From Selaginella tamariscina (Eukaryota; Streptophyta; Lycopodiopsida; Selaginellales; Selaginellaceae), in assembly GCA_003024785.1 (NCBI GenBank), contig PUQB01000035.1, positions 682,001-746,000 of the forward strand: a stretch of DNA of 64,000 nucleotides, in the 5' to 3' direction. Positions within the stretch are counted from its first letter, which is position 1. Every line of letters starts with the position of its first letter. Of the stretch, positions 1-12,840 are shown piece after piece. A program made the position numbers and the translations under genes. Under the pieces are notes generated by a model. It saw nothing but the letters and a program-made list of their open reading frames with translations. It ran no database searches and was not told where the DNA came from.

Positions 1-316
1 TTTTTTATTTTGAATAGCTAATAATGACAAAACAACTAAAATTTGTTGAAATAAACATCTTTAAACTATTATACAAAAATATGTTTAATTTATTTTAAAA
101 TTTAAAGACACTCGTTAATCTCGTTTTTTAATTTTAAAACTGAGTTAACTTAAGTGAATTCAAATAAATGATTAATATTGTGGTGGATGCCAATTACAAA
201 AGCAAAATTAAAAATTTATTATGATTAATATATTAAATAAATTTATCAGTAATTCAAATAATTGTTCAATAAAAGATGTATGTCATTACAGCTTAATCAT
301 AATATTATTTAAAAGT

Positions 317-905
317 TTATGTAGCATTTATCTCCCTTATCATGGTGAGTATATGGGTAAGCAACAGTGGCAACCAACTGAAGAACAATGTCAAGCCCCC
401 GGAAGAAACACTGAAAATAGAGATCTGCACATCACCAGAAGTAGCAAAGAAATCCCCAACCCCTCCAACTATGGCAACTCGGCTAGGTATGTTGTAACTA
501 AGTGTGTTCTGCCCAACCAGGCTGATAATCCCAGTGAAAGGAGAAACAGATGACTTTGTGAAATTAAGTGTGTTCACAATAAGCTCGGTGTCGTTCTGAT
601 TGGAATCAACAAAGGAAGCACCACGAGCTCTGCAGTATTGGGGATCTGTAAATTTGGGTGTTAGTGTGCACTTGTAATCGTTAACCCTCGCTGAACCATA
701 GTAAATGGGAAACAAAGGTGTGCTAAGTAAACCCATAGAGTTAGATTGAAGCGGTGCACTTGCAGGAGAAAGGAGAGTATGGCAGAAGAATTTCAGTGTT
801 TTTACACTGGACGTGGAACACATGAGACATTGCAGGACTGAGCAGCACTATGTATGAAGATGCAAGAGACTAGGAGCAGGAATGCAGAAAGTTTAGTAAA
901 AGAAG
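317..905 (-). CDS. dirigent-like protein, start uncertain
   Basis: The frame at 823-317 reads as the C-terminal two thirds of a dirigent (AOC-barrel) protein. It has a GRARG-like block (CRARGASFVD), a strand pattern ending in GIISLVGQN, and the family hallmark RVAIVGGVGDFFATSG. Dirigent proteins are secreted and steer the stereochemistry of phenoxy-radical coupling in lignan and lignin-like pathways. A second frame just upstream (about 895-835) encodes a signal-peptide-like stretch, FLLLVSCIFIHSAAQS. It lacks a visible ATG and is one frame away from the body, so a small indel or lost start is likely. A TATA-like TATAAATA on the minus strand lies near 940-948. The family call is fairly good; whether the gene is functional is unclear. 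Confidence 0.6.
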
Positions 906-2067
906 AAGCTTATCTCTTTGTTTACGAGTCAAGGAGGTATTTATAAGAGTGTAGCTGCAACTTGCAGATTAAGGTGTCTTAAATGTCAATCTAATCCATA
1001 TGCTTATAATCCATATAATCATATAGTAAAAATCTAGCTTAATGCTATAAGATATGTGTGTGTTATTTTATTAAAAATAATTAATAATCTAAAAGATAAG
1101 AGTTATCTTTTTCAATACTTAACATATCATTTCACTGTATTATATATAAATTAAGAGAAATAACAAAAAATACAGCTTTTTTTAATACAATATAATGGCA
1201 TGCATCATATGTAATTATGTTTCTTATTTTATTATGCTAAGGTAAAATGTTGATGCCTCTCCCATTTCTCATATTTTGTTATTAATTCTAAAGAACACTA
1301 ATTTAATATTAAACGATATACTTAATATATAGTCTATAGAGTAATTTATTTTAAAATTTCTGTATCTGAACAACTCCATTATATTAAAATTGTATTAAAG
1401 AAGATCTTAAACGTAAAACCCCAACTAATATTGCCATCAGAAAATAATTAACTTATCACCACCTTAGTTGCACTTACGGTAGCACGTAAAAATCCCCTAT
1501 ATTGTATTTTGCAATTGAAATATTTATAATGTTAACTTGAGTCTTCAAAATTAAAAATCTTGTTATGTAATTTATAAGCATTTCAAATATTAAATATTTT
1601 ACGTTAGATTATATTTTCTTTTGTGAAAATTCATCCTTATGTGCTATTTATATGTTTAACTAATGTATAATAATATTTCCCGTTTGCTCTTTCTTATTGT
1701 TAAAATGTTATATTTAGCAAACATTTCATTGTTAATAGTTTAAAATTTATTTTGAAATATGTCAGTTTATTATTTATTTATCTTACTCCTATTAAACATT
1801 GAATTTTCACAAAATATAATCTAATAGAATATATTCAAGATTTGCATAACAAAAAATTTAATCCTCTACATTAAGTTAATATTAAAATTTAAATATTAAA
1901 AAATTTCTTTTCAATATATCAGTAACACACACACGTGTCGTACTTAACACTGATATAATACTTTATCAGATCCAAGGTTATCGAAAACATTGATTTCGTG
2001 GTTGATTATAAACCTTTGTTAAGTATATCAACTGCCATGAAAGGTTTTACAAAATTTTTTTATTGTT
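906..2067. other. AT-rich intergenic DNA with decayed repeat copies
   Basis: No convincing gene. From about 1500 the sequence carries short stretches similar to 3940-4260 and 43200-43490. Around 2003-2032 there is an inverted match to the phosphorylase exon segment at 44640-44670 (gattataaacctttgttaag). It therefore belongs to the degenerate tRNA/phosphorylase-3' module described under findings. Confidence 0.5.
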
Positions 2068-2140
2068 GGGGGTGTAGCTCAGATGGTAGAGCGATTGCTT
2101 CGCATGTAATAGGCAAGGGGATCGATGCCCCTCACCTCCA
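2068..2140 (+). tRNA. tRNA-Ala (CGC)
   Basis: A 73-nt cloverleaf. The acceptor strands GGGGGTG and CACCTCC pair over 7 bp, with A as discriminator. The A-box is TAGCTCAGATGGTAGAGCG. The anticodon stem ATTGC/GTAAT closes the loop TTCGCAT, giving anticodon CGC. The T arm is AGGGG/CCCCT with loop ATCGATG. The G-T pair at acceptor position 3-70 is the alanine identity element. This is the best preserved of five related copies, and the only one on the plus strand. Confidence 0.85.
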
Positions 2141-2597
2141 AGCGATTTTTTTAAGGCATAATTAAATTATACATAATTAATTACTGTATATATGCAAATT
2201 ATATACATAGACACGCACAGACATACATATTTGTGTTTATGTTATGGAGAGATATCAATTCTGGTTTGTATAACTATTATGTTTTAAATTAAGCCATATT
2301 GTATTGTGCCAGCACGCACACACATTATATGCAAAAATACATATACATCCTAGATAACTACGACTATATATGTATATTAATTTAATTACAAAGATACTTA
2401 ATTTATATATATTTACAAATTAAGTATCACAATTATTAATTTAATAAAAAAAGGTTAAATGATTACTATGAAATATGTTTGACATGGTTTTGGAATATTA
2501 ACAAGCTATGTATAACTCTAAAGTACTTTTCTAATTAAATTAATTAAAAATATTCAAGTATCCTTGATGAATTTGAATACAGACAAAATCATAGCTT

Positions 2598-2669
2598 TGG
2601 AGGTGAGGGCATCGATCCCCTTACCTATCGCATGCGAAGCGATCGCTCTACCATCTGAGCTACACCCCC
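2598..2669 (-). tRNA. tRNA-Ala (CGC), one base short in T stem
   Basis: Reads as the same alanine tRNA on the minus strand: acceptor GGGGGTG/CACCTCC, anticodon stem ATCGC/GCGAT, loop TTCGCAT (anticodon CGC). The T-stem 3' side is CCCT instead of CCCCT. One C is missing compared with the copy at 2068, by sequencing error or decay. It sits head-on to that copy about 460 bp away. Confidence 0.7.
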
Positions 2670-2902
2670 ATTTATTAACAAGTTTTAGTATAAACTTTTT
2701 AAACTATATTTCCACACATAAAACATGTAATATAAACCAAACTTACATTAGATAACTTAAACTCCATAGATTTGAGTCCATCTTTATTCCCTGTATAACA
2801 CATAAGTATATGTAACATATAACGTCGTATATCCATTACTGAGAAGAAGCATTAAAATATACTAGATTTTATATAAACATTTTATGCATAAGTATCTACT
2901 GG

Positions 2903-2940
<38 letters not shown>

Positions 2941-3612
2941 TATATATATACACACACACACATTCGGACTAATGTATATTAAGATATTTACTAATCAAAT
3001 TATATTTCAGTCTTAAATATTATGTAGAATCTTATAAATGTAAAAACATTAAAATATGTTAGTACGTCTGATTTATAAATTTATATCTTAGTCAAAATAA
3101 TTATAAGATTATTAAGTGAGTACGAGTCTGTCTATATATCACACAGACACATCTATCTCTGACATTATATACAATACACACATAAAGACCTTAAAAAAAA
3201 AGCTTTCACCGACACAACTAACTTTGCAAAACCTGGCATGCTCGAATTTTCTTATGCTTGTGTTCCAGGAAGCACACACACACACACATAGATATAGATA
3301 CGCACACGTATATGTGTGTGCGGTGTATAGAGAGATGCATTTAAACCTACACACCCCTGTGTACAAGTATATAAAAACAGACAATAATACACATATATAA
3401 GCAGAATGTGCGAGTGCATCTAGATACATGTAGATGCCGTATATGTATGTGTATTATGTGTTTGCAACTTCACATAAACATATACTAGTATGTGTCTGTG
3501 TATGTTTGTACGTATAATATAAGCTATATTATTATAACCAAGATGATATATATGCACACACACACACACATCTATAAGTTTAAATCTTAACCCTAAAAAA
3601 TTAGTACGTTGC

Positions 3613-3680
3613 ACGAGGAGTATCGATCCCTTACCTATTCGCATGCAAAAGTATCGCTCTACCATTTGAGCTACACCCTC
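3613..3680 (-). pseudogene. tRNA-Ala-like pseudogene
   Basis: A recognisable but decayed alanine tRNA: TAGCTCAAATGGTAGAGCG A-box and GGGATCGATAC T-loop region on the minus strand. The anticodon stem is disrupted and the acceptor strands do not pair fully. It is followed downstream by decayed phosphorylase 3' exon sequence, the same order as at 44.1-44.7 kb. Confidence 0.6.
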
Positions 3681-3689
3681 ATTTGTTAG

Positions 3690-4760
3690 AAAGCTTCTGT
3701 ATATAATAATATTGATGAACTTATGAAACTCAATTATCTTTTAAGGCACAATTGTGAATGAATAGTTCAATCACTGTTAAAGTTTGGGGAGACATTGAAC
3801 AAATATGTATACATGTGTGTTTGTTTGCATTCTATTTTATCTGGAAAATCTTTGCATTTCATATCCATTGTTATCCTCCAGAGTACTTAACAAAGGTTTA
3901 TTTATAATCATAAGCACCATTAGTTAAACATATTACTATACTGAAAAGCAAATATTTTAATGTTAACTTAATGTAAAGGAAAGTCTTCAAAACTAGAAAT
4001 TTGTTATGCAATTTATAAGGATTCCAAACATTAATTATTTTATACATTTTTGATGTGAAATCAACGTTTTTACATGAAAGTAGAAAATTCAAAATAAATA
4101 AATAATATATTGAATTCTAAGTCCCAGGCATTTCATAAGTAAATTTAATGGAGTATAGAATTACTAATAATTTACTAAAGGTTACATTTTAGCAATATTT
4201 ATATAAGAAGTGTATATCAATTTATAAAAGAATAAAAACTTACCTTTCCTTCATTCTTAAGTTTGACACTTCATGAGCAAACACAAACACACACACACAC
4301 ACACAAAAAACGTCATATATGTTACATACATGCATACACACACAAACACATACATACACGCACATACGTGACTACTAAACTTTGTATCGACATCTTCATC
4401 TTTATCCATCGCTGCATAACATAAATATGTACGAGTGCATGTGCATGTGTGTGTGAGTGTGTTATGTATTGTTATAGATGTACATGTTAAATACTATGTC
4501 ATTTGCTTTTACATCTTATTATATATTTAATAATGATAATACTCATTTTCGTTTCTATTTACTAGTGTCAGCAACTTAATATTATTATCTCTTTATCACG
4601 ATAAGCTATTCTAAGTAAGAACCTTCCATATGACTTAACAAAGGTACCACTCTTAACGTAATCAATGGTTTCAATAAACTTTCGATCAAAGAATGTCTTT
4701 AAAATCACTATAAAGTATGCTATAGGAAAGTCTTAGAATATACTACCAATTGGTATCAGC
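3690..4760 (-). pseudogene. decayed copies of phosphorylase 3' exons
   Basis: Non-coding now, but collinear with the 3' end of the phosphorylase gene at 44.25-44.9 kb. Matches include the last-exon segment near 3745-3790 (gtgaatgaatagttcaatcac against 44294-44316), the segment near 3868-3930 (cctccagagtacttaacaaag against 44650), 4225-4275 (ttaagtttgacacttcatgag against 44855-44876), 4388-4420 (atctttatccatcgctgcat against 44357), and 4580-4685 (cttaacgtaatcaatggttt against 44695). Introns are retained, so the copies arose by DNA duplication and not by retroposition. Several partial copies seem interleaved. Confidence 0.6.
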
Positions 4761-5537
4761 CATATTTCAATGTTTATTTTTTTAAGTTTCAAACCGCATA
4801 AATAATATGGAAAATAAGCTCATTATCTATATATATATTACAAAAAAGACTGACTCAAAATTGTGAAATAAGATAATTCATTCATAAAAATAACAATTAC
4901 ATAAAATAAGAATTCAACTTAATTATTTAACTCGTAAAACTAATTGGTTGGAAAATGGTAATAAACACTTTTCCACTTAATATTTTCAAATATCTAGTAT
5001 TATATATTTAACACAAAAAGACTTAAAAGAAATATTAAACCCATTAACAAAAGTAATATTTACTAAACATCACTTTAAGATCAATATTTTATTTGTGTGA
5101 ACGTTATTTGAATATTCACTACACTCTATTTAGTACTTTAATCTATTATAAAACTATAGATTAAAAATTTAATTGAAAATAATCAAATAAATTAATAATA
5201 TTTAGCATACTTGTTAGAATTTTATTATTTATTTGTCATAATAACAATTTATAACAATTCATTAAGAAGTTATTATATAAAATAGTTAGAATTGTTATGG
5301 TTGATAAATATAAATTAATGACACATTTAGGTTTTAACATATAAGCAATTATTTATTCATATTTATTAAAAAAATAAAAAGTCAAAAGATAGTACTGTTA
5401 ATATGATAGCATTTGTAAACTTAATATTTATTAGTTAAATATCTTTCATTGATTTACATTTGTTAATAAATTAATGAAAAGAAATAGTATATTCTATTTC
5501 AAATGCGTTAAATCAACCCTCGTAAAGCCTGCTTCAC
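4760..5537. other. AT-rich DNA without recognisable features
   Basis: Very AT-rich sequence with frequent stops in all frames. I see no gene, RNA or clear repeat boundary here. Confidence 0.5.
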
Positions 5538-6650
5538 TTGTTAGGGTTCATCGATGGGGAAGGTGTGCAGGTTACATTCTCTGATCAACATTGTCGGCTA
5601 CTCTGTAGAAGGAGGCACAAGTGCGTGGATGCAGAATCTGTAAGGCAGTCAAAGAGAGGGTCAATGCTGCACAGTCTGGTGCGGCTTCTCTGGTGGACTG
5701 GGTTGTGCCCTCCACCGTGTGTTTCCTGTCTTACAATCGAGACAGAGGAGAAAGTCCGTCTATTAGTGGGTTCCAATATGCCTTTTCAGAGGGCGATTCC
5801 TGGAAACAAAAAGCAGGCAGAAGAGTTTGCCCTTGGAGGTTCAGCAAGAGAAACTTTTATATTTGAAGAATCCTTCAAGGGTTTACAGGAATGTGGTAGA
5901 ATGGCAGTTAGGAAGGAGGGATTCGAGGCCGCAAGAGATATCCTTGAGTTACGGGATGGATGACAAACAGGCCGTGTTGGCAAGGCTTTGGAAACTTAGA
6001 GAGGATGATACGCTGTCGAGAACACGGGGCTTGAGAAAGATGGTGGCTATCTTTGACCACATGAAAAATCTCACTAGAATTCCTAAGGCTTTTATCGATG
6101 ACTAGCACGTGGTTGTTGAATTTGTAGATTATCCCCATAAGAGAGTTGAAAAAGACTCGAGAGGATGGAGACGCTTTCTCGTGGACGAGTTTCATACGAG
6201 TGAAGAAGAAATAAGTTACATGGTGAGCAAGAGAGACCAAGAGATGTTAAATCGTTGTTGGGAGGACAAGAAATCAATAACTCATGGTGAAATGGGTTTA
6301 TTACACAGAGGTATGGCAGAGGGTGCTTTGAAGGAGCTTAAGGTGGTAGATGGAAGACAATCTACACAAGGCCGCTGTGAGAGAAAGGGATTTGTTTACT
6401 TGGCAGTGTCTAAGTTGTTATGCCCTCTTTGCGAGGAGAGTCTCGCCTACTTCCAAGGAACATTCAACCGTCGTCTAGTCCACTTAGGCTGGCATGGTAA
6501 GATTTCTGAGGTTTCTTTGGAAGCACAAAGATCCATTGACTCTTAGGCTCATTGGCTTTGTTTCTCAATGGTTGAACGAAGACATCCAGCTTATGAGGAG
6601 AGGAGAGCTCAACAACTACCGGTGCATTTTGTAAAAGACAGGAGTCCAGT
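5538..6650 (+). other. unidentified coding-like island, frames broken
   Basis: Base composition rises sharply compared with both flanks, and three adjoining plus-strand open frames cover the interval: 5538-5963 (141 codons), 5827-6105 (92) and 6109-6546 (145). Only one or two bases separate the last two frames. The predicted peptides are charged, with many K, R, E and D residues, and no transmembrane segment or signal peptide. A pair of CxxC-like cysteines occurs near 6419-6432 (LLCPLCEE). I do not recognise the family. It may be a host gene remnant with a few frameshifts or the internal part of an old transposon. No terminal repeats were found. Confidence 0.3.
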
Positions 6651-8454
6651 TAATATTATAGTATAATTATGTATTTTTATTTAAGCTGCTATACTAATAC
6701 GACTTATAGTTTAGCATATACCACACGAGTATTCCATATTAAATTTCTGTCTTGAAGTCTTTGGTATAGAATAAAGACGCTGTTCTCGTAATAAAGCCAT
6801 GATGTTTATTATATACTCAATAACACATGCATATGCACAGCCACTTAGCTGCAGCATATACATATCTAGGCACTCGAGGTGTTTAAGACTGGTTTCTTCC
6901 TTGATACTAGCTAATTGTGAGTTGCTTGTTTATATAATATGTCTGCATAAGTTACGTATGCACATGTATGGGGAAACGGTACGACTCAATTGCATCGTCA
7001 CTACTTAGTTAAAGTCAGTGAAGAAGGCAAACTACGGAACTATGGAATGGGGACGAGGAATTAGTGAGAACAATAGAGCCTTATGGAGTGCCATTATGGT
7101 GTACTTTCTTAACATTGACAACCCAGTGGCAGAATGCAATAAATGGAGAACCCGGGGTGCTAGTTTAAATCCTAGCCACTCATCAAGGACTCTGTGAATC
7201 TGCACCGTTCATTTTGCACGTTGATATAATACATGTCAGCAGAATAAAGGAATAAAAGTACATGTGGCTGGTGATTGTATTTACATTGCCTAGTCATTTT
7301 ATCTTATCTCATATGTGAGGAACATGTTACATCCCTTAGCCAATTACAACCATCCATGACCACGTTGTCTTGCATGTCGTCATTCAGTACCGTAACGTAG
7401 ACTTTTATTATTCCATGTTTGACACTACTTTGTTGCCATTTGTAATAATGGCCATTTATACCAGTTCATGCATCTTTATATTTGAAATATATGCATTCTT
7501 ATACACTATACATTCATTTGACCAAGTTCTTTCCATGTCCACTCGAACATGCCCCTCTTTTGTTGATTGACAGTATTGCAATGATGTGGAGCCTAACTGT
7601 CAATTTGCAAGCCCTTCTGGTTGTAACACATGCATTGCATCACTAAAAAATTTCAACTAACACAAAAACTCAACCTCATTAAATATGGAAATTTATAAGT
7701 ACGACGTTATATAATAATATGAAACAAACATTTAATACAACAAATATTAAACAAAACATACTAATTACTAAGGAATAGACATACACATATATACATAAAA
7801 ATGAACACTTATTGAAGTTTAATTTTCAGAACTATACAATGGTTTTAGGGAATACAAATGAAAAATAAGACATACAAAAACACAAGGTTTAGGCTATATA
7901 TATATATAACATCAGCATAAGGAGAAATACTATTTATACTAGAGTTGAGCGAACCATCTTATTCCCCAATCGAAGGTGCATTAATAAGAATTAACTTGCA
8001 CACTTCTTCGAATGAAAATGATTTAAAAGACTTAAGATGAAACACCTCTTTATGATGTGATACAAATGGTGAGAGACACCAACAAGGGATACTATTCATC
8101 CCTTGTTGATTGCATAGAGTGTCCATCATGGGTCATTTCTCTGACCCATAGCCAACCTTAAAACATTAATCATGTGAGGCATATGAACATGTGTATGGAT
8201 GCACAAATATGTTATGGCCTATGTAACTCATTACGCATGAAATGGCATGTATGTTGGAAAACTGAGGCTGAACAAGCCAGGACTTAAACCCGAGACCTTA
8301 CCAAGTGCTATACCACTAAGATACTTGCTCTGGTCTATGTGTCATGAGTGCATAGAGCCCACTTGGCTCTTAAACACCCACCCCCTTACGCTCATGACAC
8401 ACACATGTCCAGCCAATCCAACTCAAGCCCCACGTCCCCTAGGCTCTAATACCA
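6651..8454. other. mostly non-coding; may hold copia leader DNA at its right end
   Basis: No convincing gene. The right part (about 8250-8454) lies directly inside a copia-type primer-binding site at 8442-8454 and could be the 5' leader of a second, now lost, element copy. The rest holds no feature I can support. Confidence 0.35.
8442..8454 (-). other. initiator-tRNA-Met primer-binding site (copia)
   Basis: The minus strand reads TGGTATTAGAGCC, one mismatch from the TGGTATCAGAGC complement of the plant initiator tRNA-Met 3' end used by most plant copia and gypsy elements. It abuts the LTR at 8455-8783 on the side expected for the downstream end of a 5' LTR. Confidence 0.65.
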
Positions 8455-8783
8455 TATTAATCTAAGCACATTCTAAGATTATACAAAGGAAGTTCACTAT
8501 GTTTGTTCGCATGATAAACAAAAAATGCGAAATATAAATATCCTAAAGGGTAATTAACTCCTCATGACATCTAATTAGACTTGAAATGACAAATCCCCTA
8601 TAATCTTTTGATCTCCTGAATGCTCTAGCTAAGAGATCTTCTAAATTAACTCTTAGATTATTCCCCTCCTTGGACTGATCTCCTAAATGCTCTAGTTACA
8701 AGATCTTTAACTAACTCTTGGACTATTCCCTTCCCTGGACTAATGCATGCAGAAGCTTTTACTTGCATTGTCTGGTTCCAACA
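8455..8783 (-). repeat. Ty1/copia LTR
   Basis: On the minus strand the LTR opens with TGTTGGAACC directly after the polypurine tract TTGAGGGGGAA (8784-8794), the usual copia arrangement. It runs about 330 bp to a primer-binding site at 8442-8454. It therefore serves as 3' LTR to the pol remnant on its right and as 5' LTR to whatever lay on its left. Confidence 0.6.
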
Positions 8784-10200
8784 TTCCCCCTCAATGCATT
8801 AGAAGCTAAACACCACATGTTCATCTCTCAACCACTTAAACCAAGCTCAAGGAGACACTTCTGGAATTGCATTCTTGGCAATGGCTTCATAAACACATCC
8901 GCTGTCATCTCTTGACTCCTCTGTCCCTTGATGTTAATATTTCCTACTTCCACCCAATTCCTAGTGAAGTGGAACTAAGTTTGGATATGCTTTGTCTTAG
9001 ACCAATTCATCGGACTTTTAACCAGCTTCATAATTGCTTGGTTATCATTGAAGATGACAGTAGCTTTCTCCTAAGGTGCACATGTTTCCTTCATTAACTT
9101 ATGCAACCATATTGCTCATTTGTTACCGAGCATAACACCATATATTTGATCAACTTCACAGATGGACAATGTTATAACCTTTTGCTTCCTAGTTGCCAAG
9201 CTCACAACTCCCCCATTGAAAAAGAAAACAAAAACATGTTCTAGACCTTTGAGTCTCATGATCCCTTGGATAATTTGCATCTGCATACCCAATTAATTGA
9301 GCCTTCCCTATTCCTAAGTAAGTTATCCTAAGTTTTGTTGTTCCTTAAAGGTACCTGAGAATTCATTTTACTGTTTTCCATTGGTTGGAAAAGGAGAACT
9401 CATATGTTGGCTAATAGTGATCAATGTTGCTGCTAAGTGTGGTCAAGTGCACACCATGAAGTGCATTAAACTCTGCACTATGTTTGGAAATGAAACTCCT
9501 TCCATAACTGATGAACCATAAATGTTGGTGCTGCCATTGCCTTGGTTCCTAACATCCTAAACTATTTTAGCACTCCCTCAACATTCAGCTTCTGAGAAAT
9601 GGTGATCGACTTGTTCTTCCTATCTCAAACTACTTGAATCCCCATAAAGAACTTAAGCTCCCCTAAGTCGGTCATCTTGAACCTCTACTCTAGCCTAAAT
9701 TTAATCCCCTTCAAGCTAGACATACCTTTGTTGGTTATGATCATATCATCACACTATCATGACTTCCTCCTTAGCGATCTTCTTATGTACACATTCCAGT
9801 CTACATTGCTACAAATGAAGCCTTCAACTTAGAAGAATTTGTCGATGGTCTTATCCAGGCCCATGGTGATTGCTTCAGACCATAAATTGCCTTCTTTAAG
9901 TCTACACACCTTTGACTCTTCTCCGGGAACTTCAAATCCGGTCGGCTACTCCATGTTCACCTCCTCCTCGAGTACTTCATTTAATAACACTATTTTTACA
10001 TCCATTTGATGTAGCTCCTAGTCCTTAGTTGTTGCCCTAGCAAGGACTATTTGGATTGATGTTAGTCTTGCAATCGAAGAAAGAGTCTCTAAGAAATTCA
10101 CTCTTAGAATCTAGGAGAAGCCACAAGCAACCAACCTTGCCTTGTACTTAGTTACTTCCCTTTTCTTGTTGTACTTCAACTTAAAAATCCATTTGGAGTC
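8784..10200 (-). pseudogene. Ty1/copia pol remnant (RT and RNase H)
   Basis: Reading the minus strand across frameshifts and stops gives the copia pol order. First comes SKWIFKLKYN...YKARLVA (about 10190-10100). Then come the ARLTSIQIVLA and LHQMDVKIVLLN blocks (about 10060-9990), PTGFEVPGEESKVCRLKKAIYGLKQSP (about 9945-9865), and a C-terminal TKHIQT-type RNase H tail with ADVFMKPLPR (about 8990-8860). Then comes the polypurine tract. All frames are interrupted, so the element is dead. No integrase or gag was recognised to the right. Confidence 0.8.
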
Positions 10201-10899
10201 AACAACTTTTCTTGCTAAACCTCTATGAGGAAGTTATTCATCTTCATCTGTGCCTTGTGGTCGAGGCAAACCTGAGTCTCAACGTGAATATTGCGGTAGT
10301 CGTCTAGAGAAACTACATGCTCACCGGAAGTAACAGCATCTTTATGCTTGTATAAGAACTCTAGCTCTCTGGAATTGTAACACCTTCTCCATAGAAGTGC
10401 GACGCCGCTCCCAACTTCCAGGCTGCTGTTAGCTTGGAGCCGACCTTGCATTCTCCTCTAATCACCAGTTGAATATCCTTGGGCTCATTTATGGGTGTGC
10501 TGATCCAAACGACCTCCGCTATGTTGTGCTGCTGCTACTAGCTGGTGAAGAAATGTTCTGAACGGACCTGGAGATATCTGACGACGCAAGTTCCCAGCCA
10601 AAGAAACATGCCCACTTGATGAGACCTCAACTTGCAGAAATTGTCCACGGGCTGGAGTGTGCACACATTGCTCGTTGTCACTTGAAGCCTCTCAGGAGAT
10701 GAATAGTTGCTTAGAGCTTGCAAGGATTTGGGACTTGTACAGGTTGTTCTGTGTCTTGTGCAAGATGCTCTACAGAGGAAGAGGAACTTTCGTAGTGCTA
10801 CTGAGATGAACAACTGCTCGGATCAGTACAGTTGGTGATGCACAGCTCGGAGGAGTATGTGTACGAAGTTCCACTATTGGTGAACCTATGTGAGATGAA

Positions 10900-11529
10900 A
10901 TACTGATATTATGATATATATTCATAAATAGTTACTTGAGGGTTATTGAGGAGCCAGCGAGTTTCTCCTCCTTGACAAGCCAACGCTTGGCATCAAAACT
11001 TGGTGCAATAAAACATCAAGAGGTTGGGTGGAGAGTTATCAGGAATACAAGTCTGGCCTTCTCACATCGCTGAAATGCAAGTGTCCGTCAGACACTTGTT
11101 GGTCGTTGAAGAAGTACATATACCTACAAGGATAGTACTATTTGAATGCCCGAAGTCCGCAAGCTTACTTTCACCAAATATTCCATGGCTTTTGATGCAG
11201 GAACAACAAGCTTCCTCGTCTTAATAAACTCAATGACATGGAGGTTATTCTCCATGAGCTCCATGACCAAGTAGTGCTGTCACCACCCTCAAGCACTTCA
11301 AAAAATGGAGAGCAATGTTTGGATGTGAGGCCCCAAGACCCAGCATTACGCCTCGCTCGTTCCGCAGATGGTTATCATCAATTAGAAGCCAATGCCACTG
11401 TTTGGGTTTTGCATAAGCTGATGCCAAGCGTCTTGCTGCAGTAACAGACCCCGGAGAAGGAGGATGAACCTTGCTACGCCGCAGACCCTCTTCAAATTTA
11501 ATCCAATGATCCCAGTCCATAGGAGTCAA
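10900..11529 (-). pseudogene. protein-kinase-like remnant
   Basis: In three successive minus-strand frames the sequence gives HPNIALHF, FEVLEGGDST and then YLVMELMENNLHVIEFIK. Together these look like the region from the HPNI motif to the hinge of a CMGC-like serine/threonine kinase. Further on (about 11175-11150) KLADFGHSN resembles the DFG motif. The region between is too short for a complete catalytic loop, and no intact frame spans it. I infer a truncated, frame-broken kinase; the subfamily is uncertain. Confidence 0.4.
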
Positions 11530-11749
11530 TTATTGTTTGATAGAATTGTTGAAAACCGCGAGTTTCTTTATATTTAGGGGGATGGACCCAATAACAAGAA
11601 CCCTAAAGGTACGTATTATTTCACGAATTAGTCTTGAAGAATTAGTATATTCCATGTTAAGAAAGACGCCACGTGTATCATAGGGAGAGCTTTTAAGGAA
11701 ACAGGGAAGTGTAATAAATATTCTGGTAGGGTAAATGCTCTATAATTTA

Positions 11750-12809
11750 GGTTCCATGGAGATTCTGCTTATTACGCTGTTGATGTTTGGGATTGTTTCC
11801 TATGTACTCATTGGCATTTGAAAAAGAAATTGATTTGTAACGATCAAAGTTCCAAATCCGAAGAATGTTTCTTTCACATGCATAGCCTTAATGGTGAAAA
11901 CGAAGAGATCCAATACGGAATAGCCTACACAGAGTGCGGCTGGCAGGGTGGCGGGTATGTGCGTGTGCACGTGTGCGTGTGAGAGAGAGAGTGAAGAGAG
12001 GCACTGAATATATTTATTTTATTTACATTTAAACTTGCGTTCTTGCAGTTTAGAGAGTGTCCAAAACCTACAGTACATCCAAAGAGCGCTTTTTTGACAT
12101 CATGCAGGTGTGTGTGTGCTTTGTTTGCTTGGAAAAGTACTGATTACTTCAATTGTCAGATAATTGTGAAACGCTCTTAAAGCTTAAGGACTTAGTTATG
12201 GAAACTAAAGAATACAAACAAGGTTATGTCAAAAAGCTTTCAGCAAAGCATACACCAAGTAAGCTATAGTGTGTGTGTGTGGTGTCATATATATATATTC
12301 TCATATGTATAATGCCTTTACTTATCTCTGGGGGTGTAGAATGGATGAAATACTGTCTGAAGAATATGGTGAGGATTGTACATGGCTGACTGCTTCCCGA
12401 TCGACGCTTGCGGTATTCAGATTCCCCTTGGCTCATGTTGCAGCAGGTTTTCCCATTGACTGTTTGGCCATCCGCGTGGCCAGGAATAAGGTACGTACAA
12501 CACATTACATATATTTGCATAACACAGAAACCTTCTTTGAAGATTTTCAAGATAGTGGGTATGAAGGACGTACGTGATGAGTTCATCAGTATCGAATGTG
12601 TCTACTGCATGGAACAGAAAAAAAATCCAGAAGCACTAAAGTCAGTAAACATGACGGATTGGGTACCTGGTTGTGCTAATTGCTATGGGGTAAGCACCCG
12701 TGTGTGTGTGCCTGTGTTACTCAGGCATTTATGACCTTGACTTACTGCAGCTCCACCTCGACAAGGAGCAATATATGATGTTTAAGCCTCGTGATATAGG
12801 GTAAATCAA

Positions 12810-12840
<31 letters not shown>

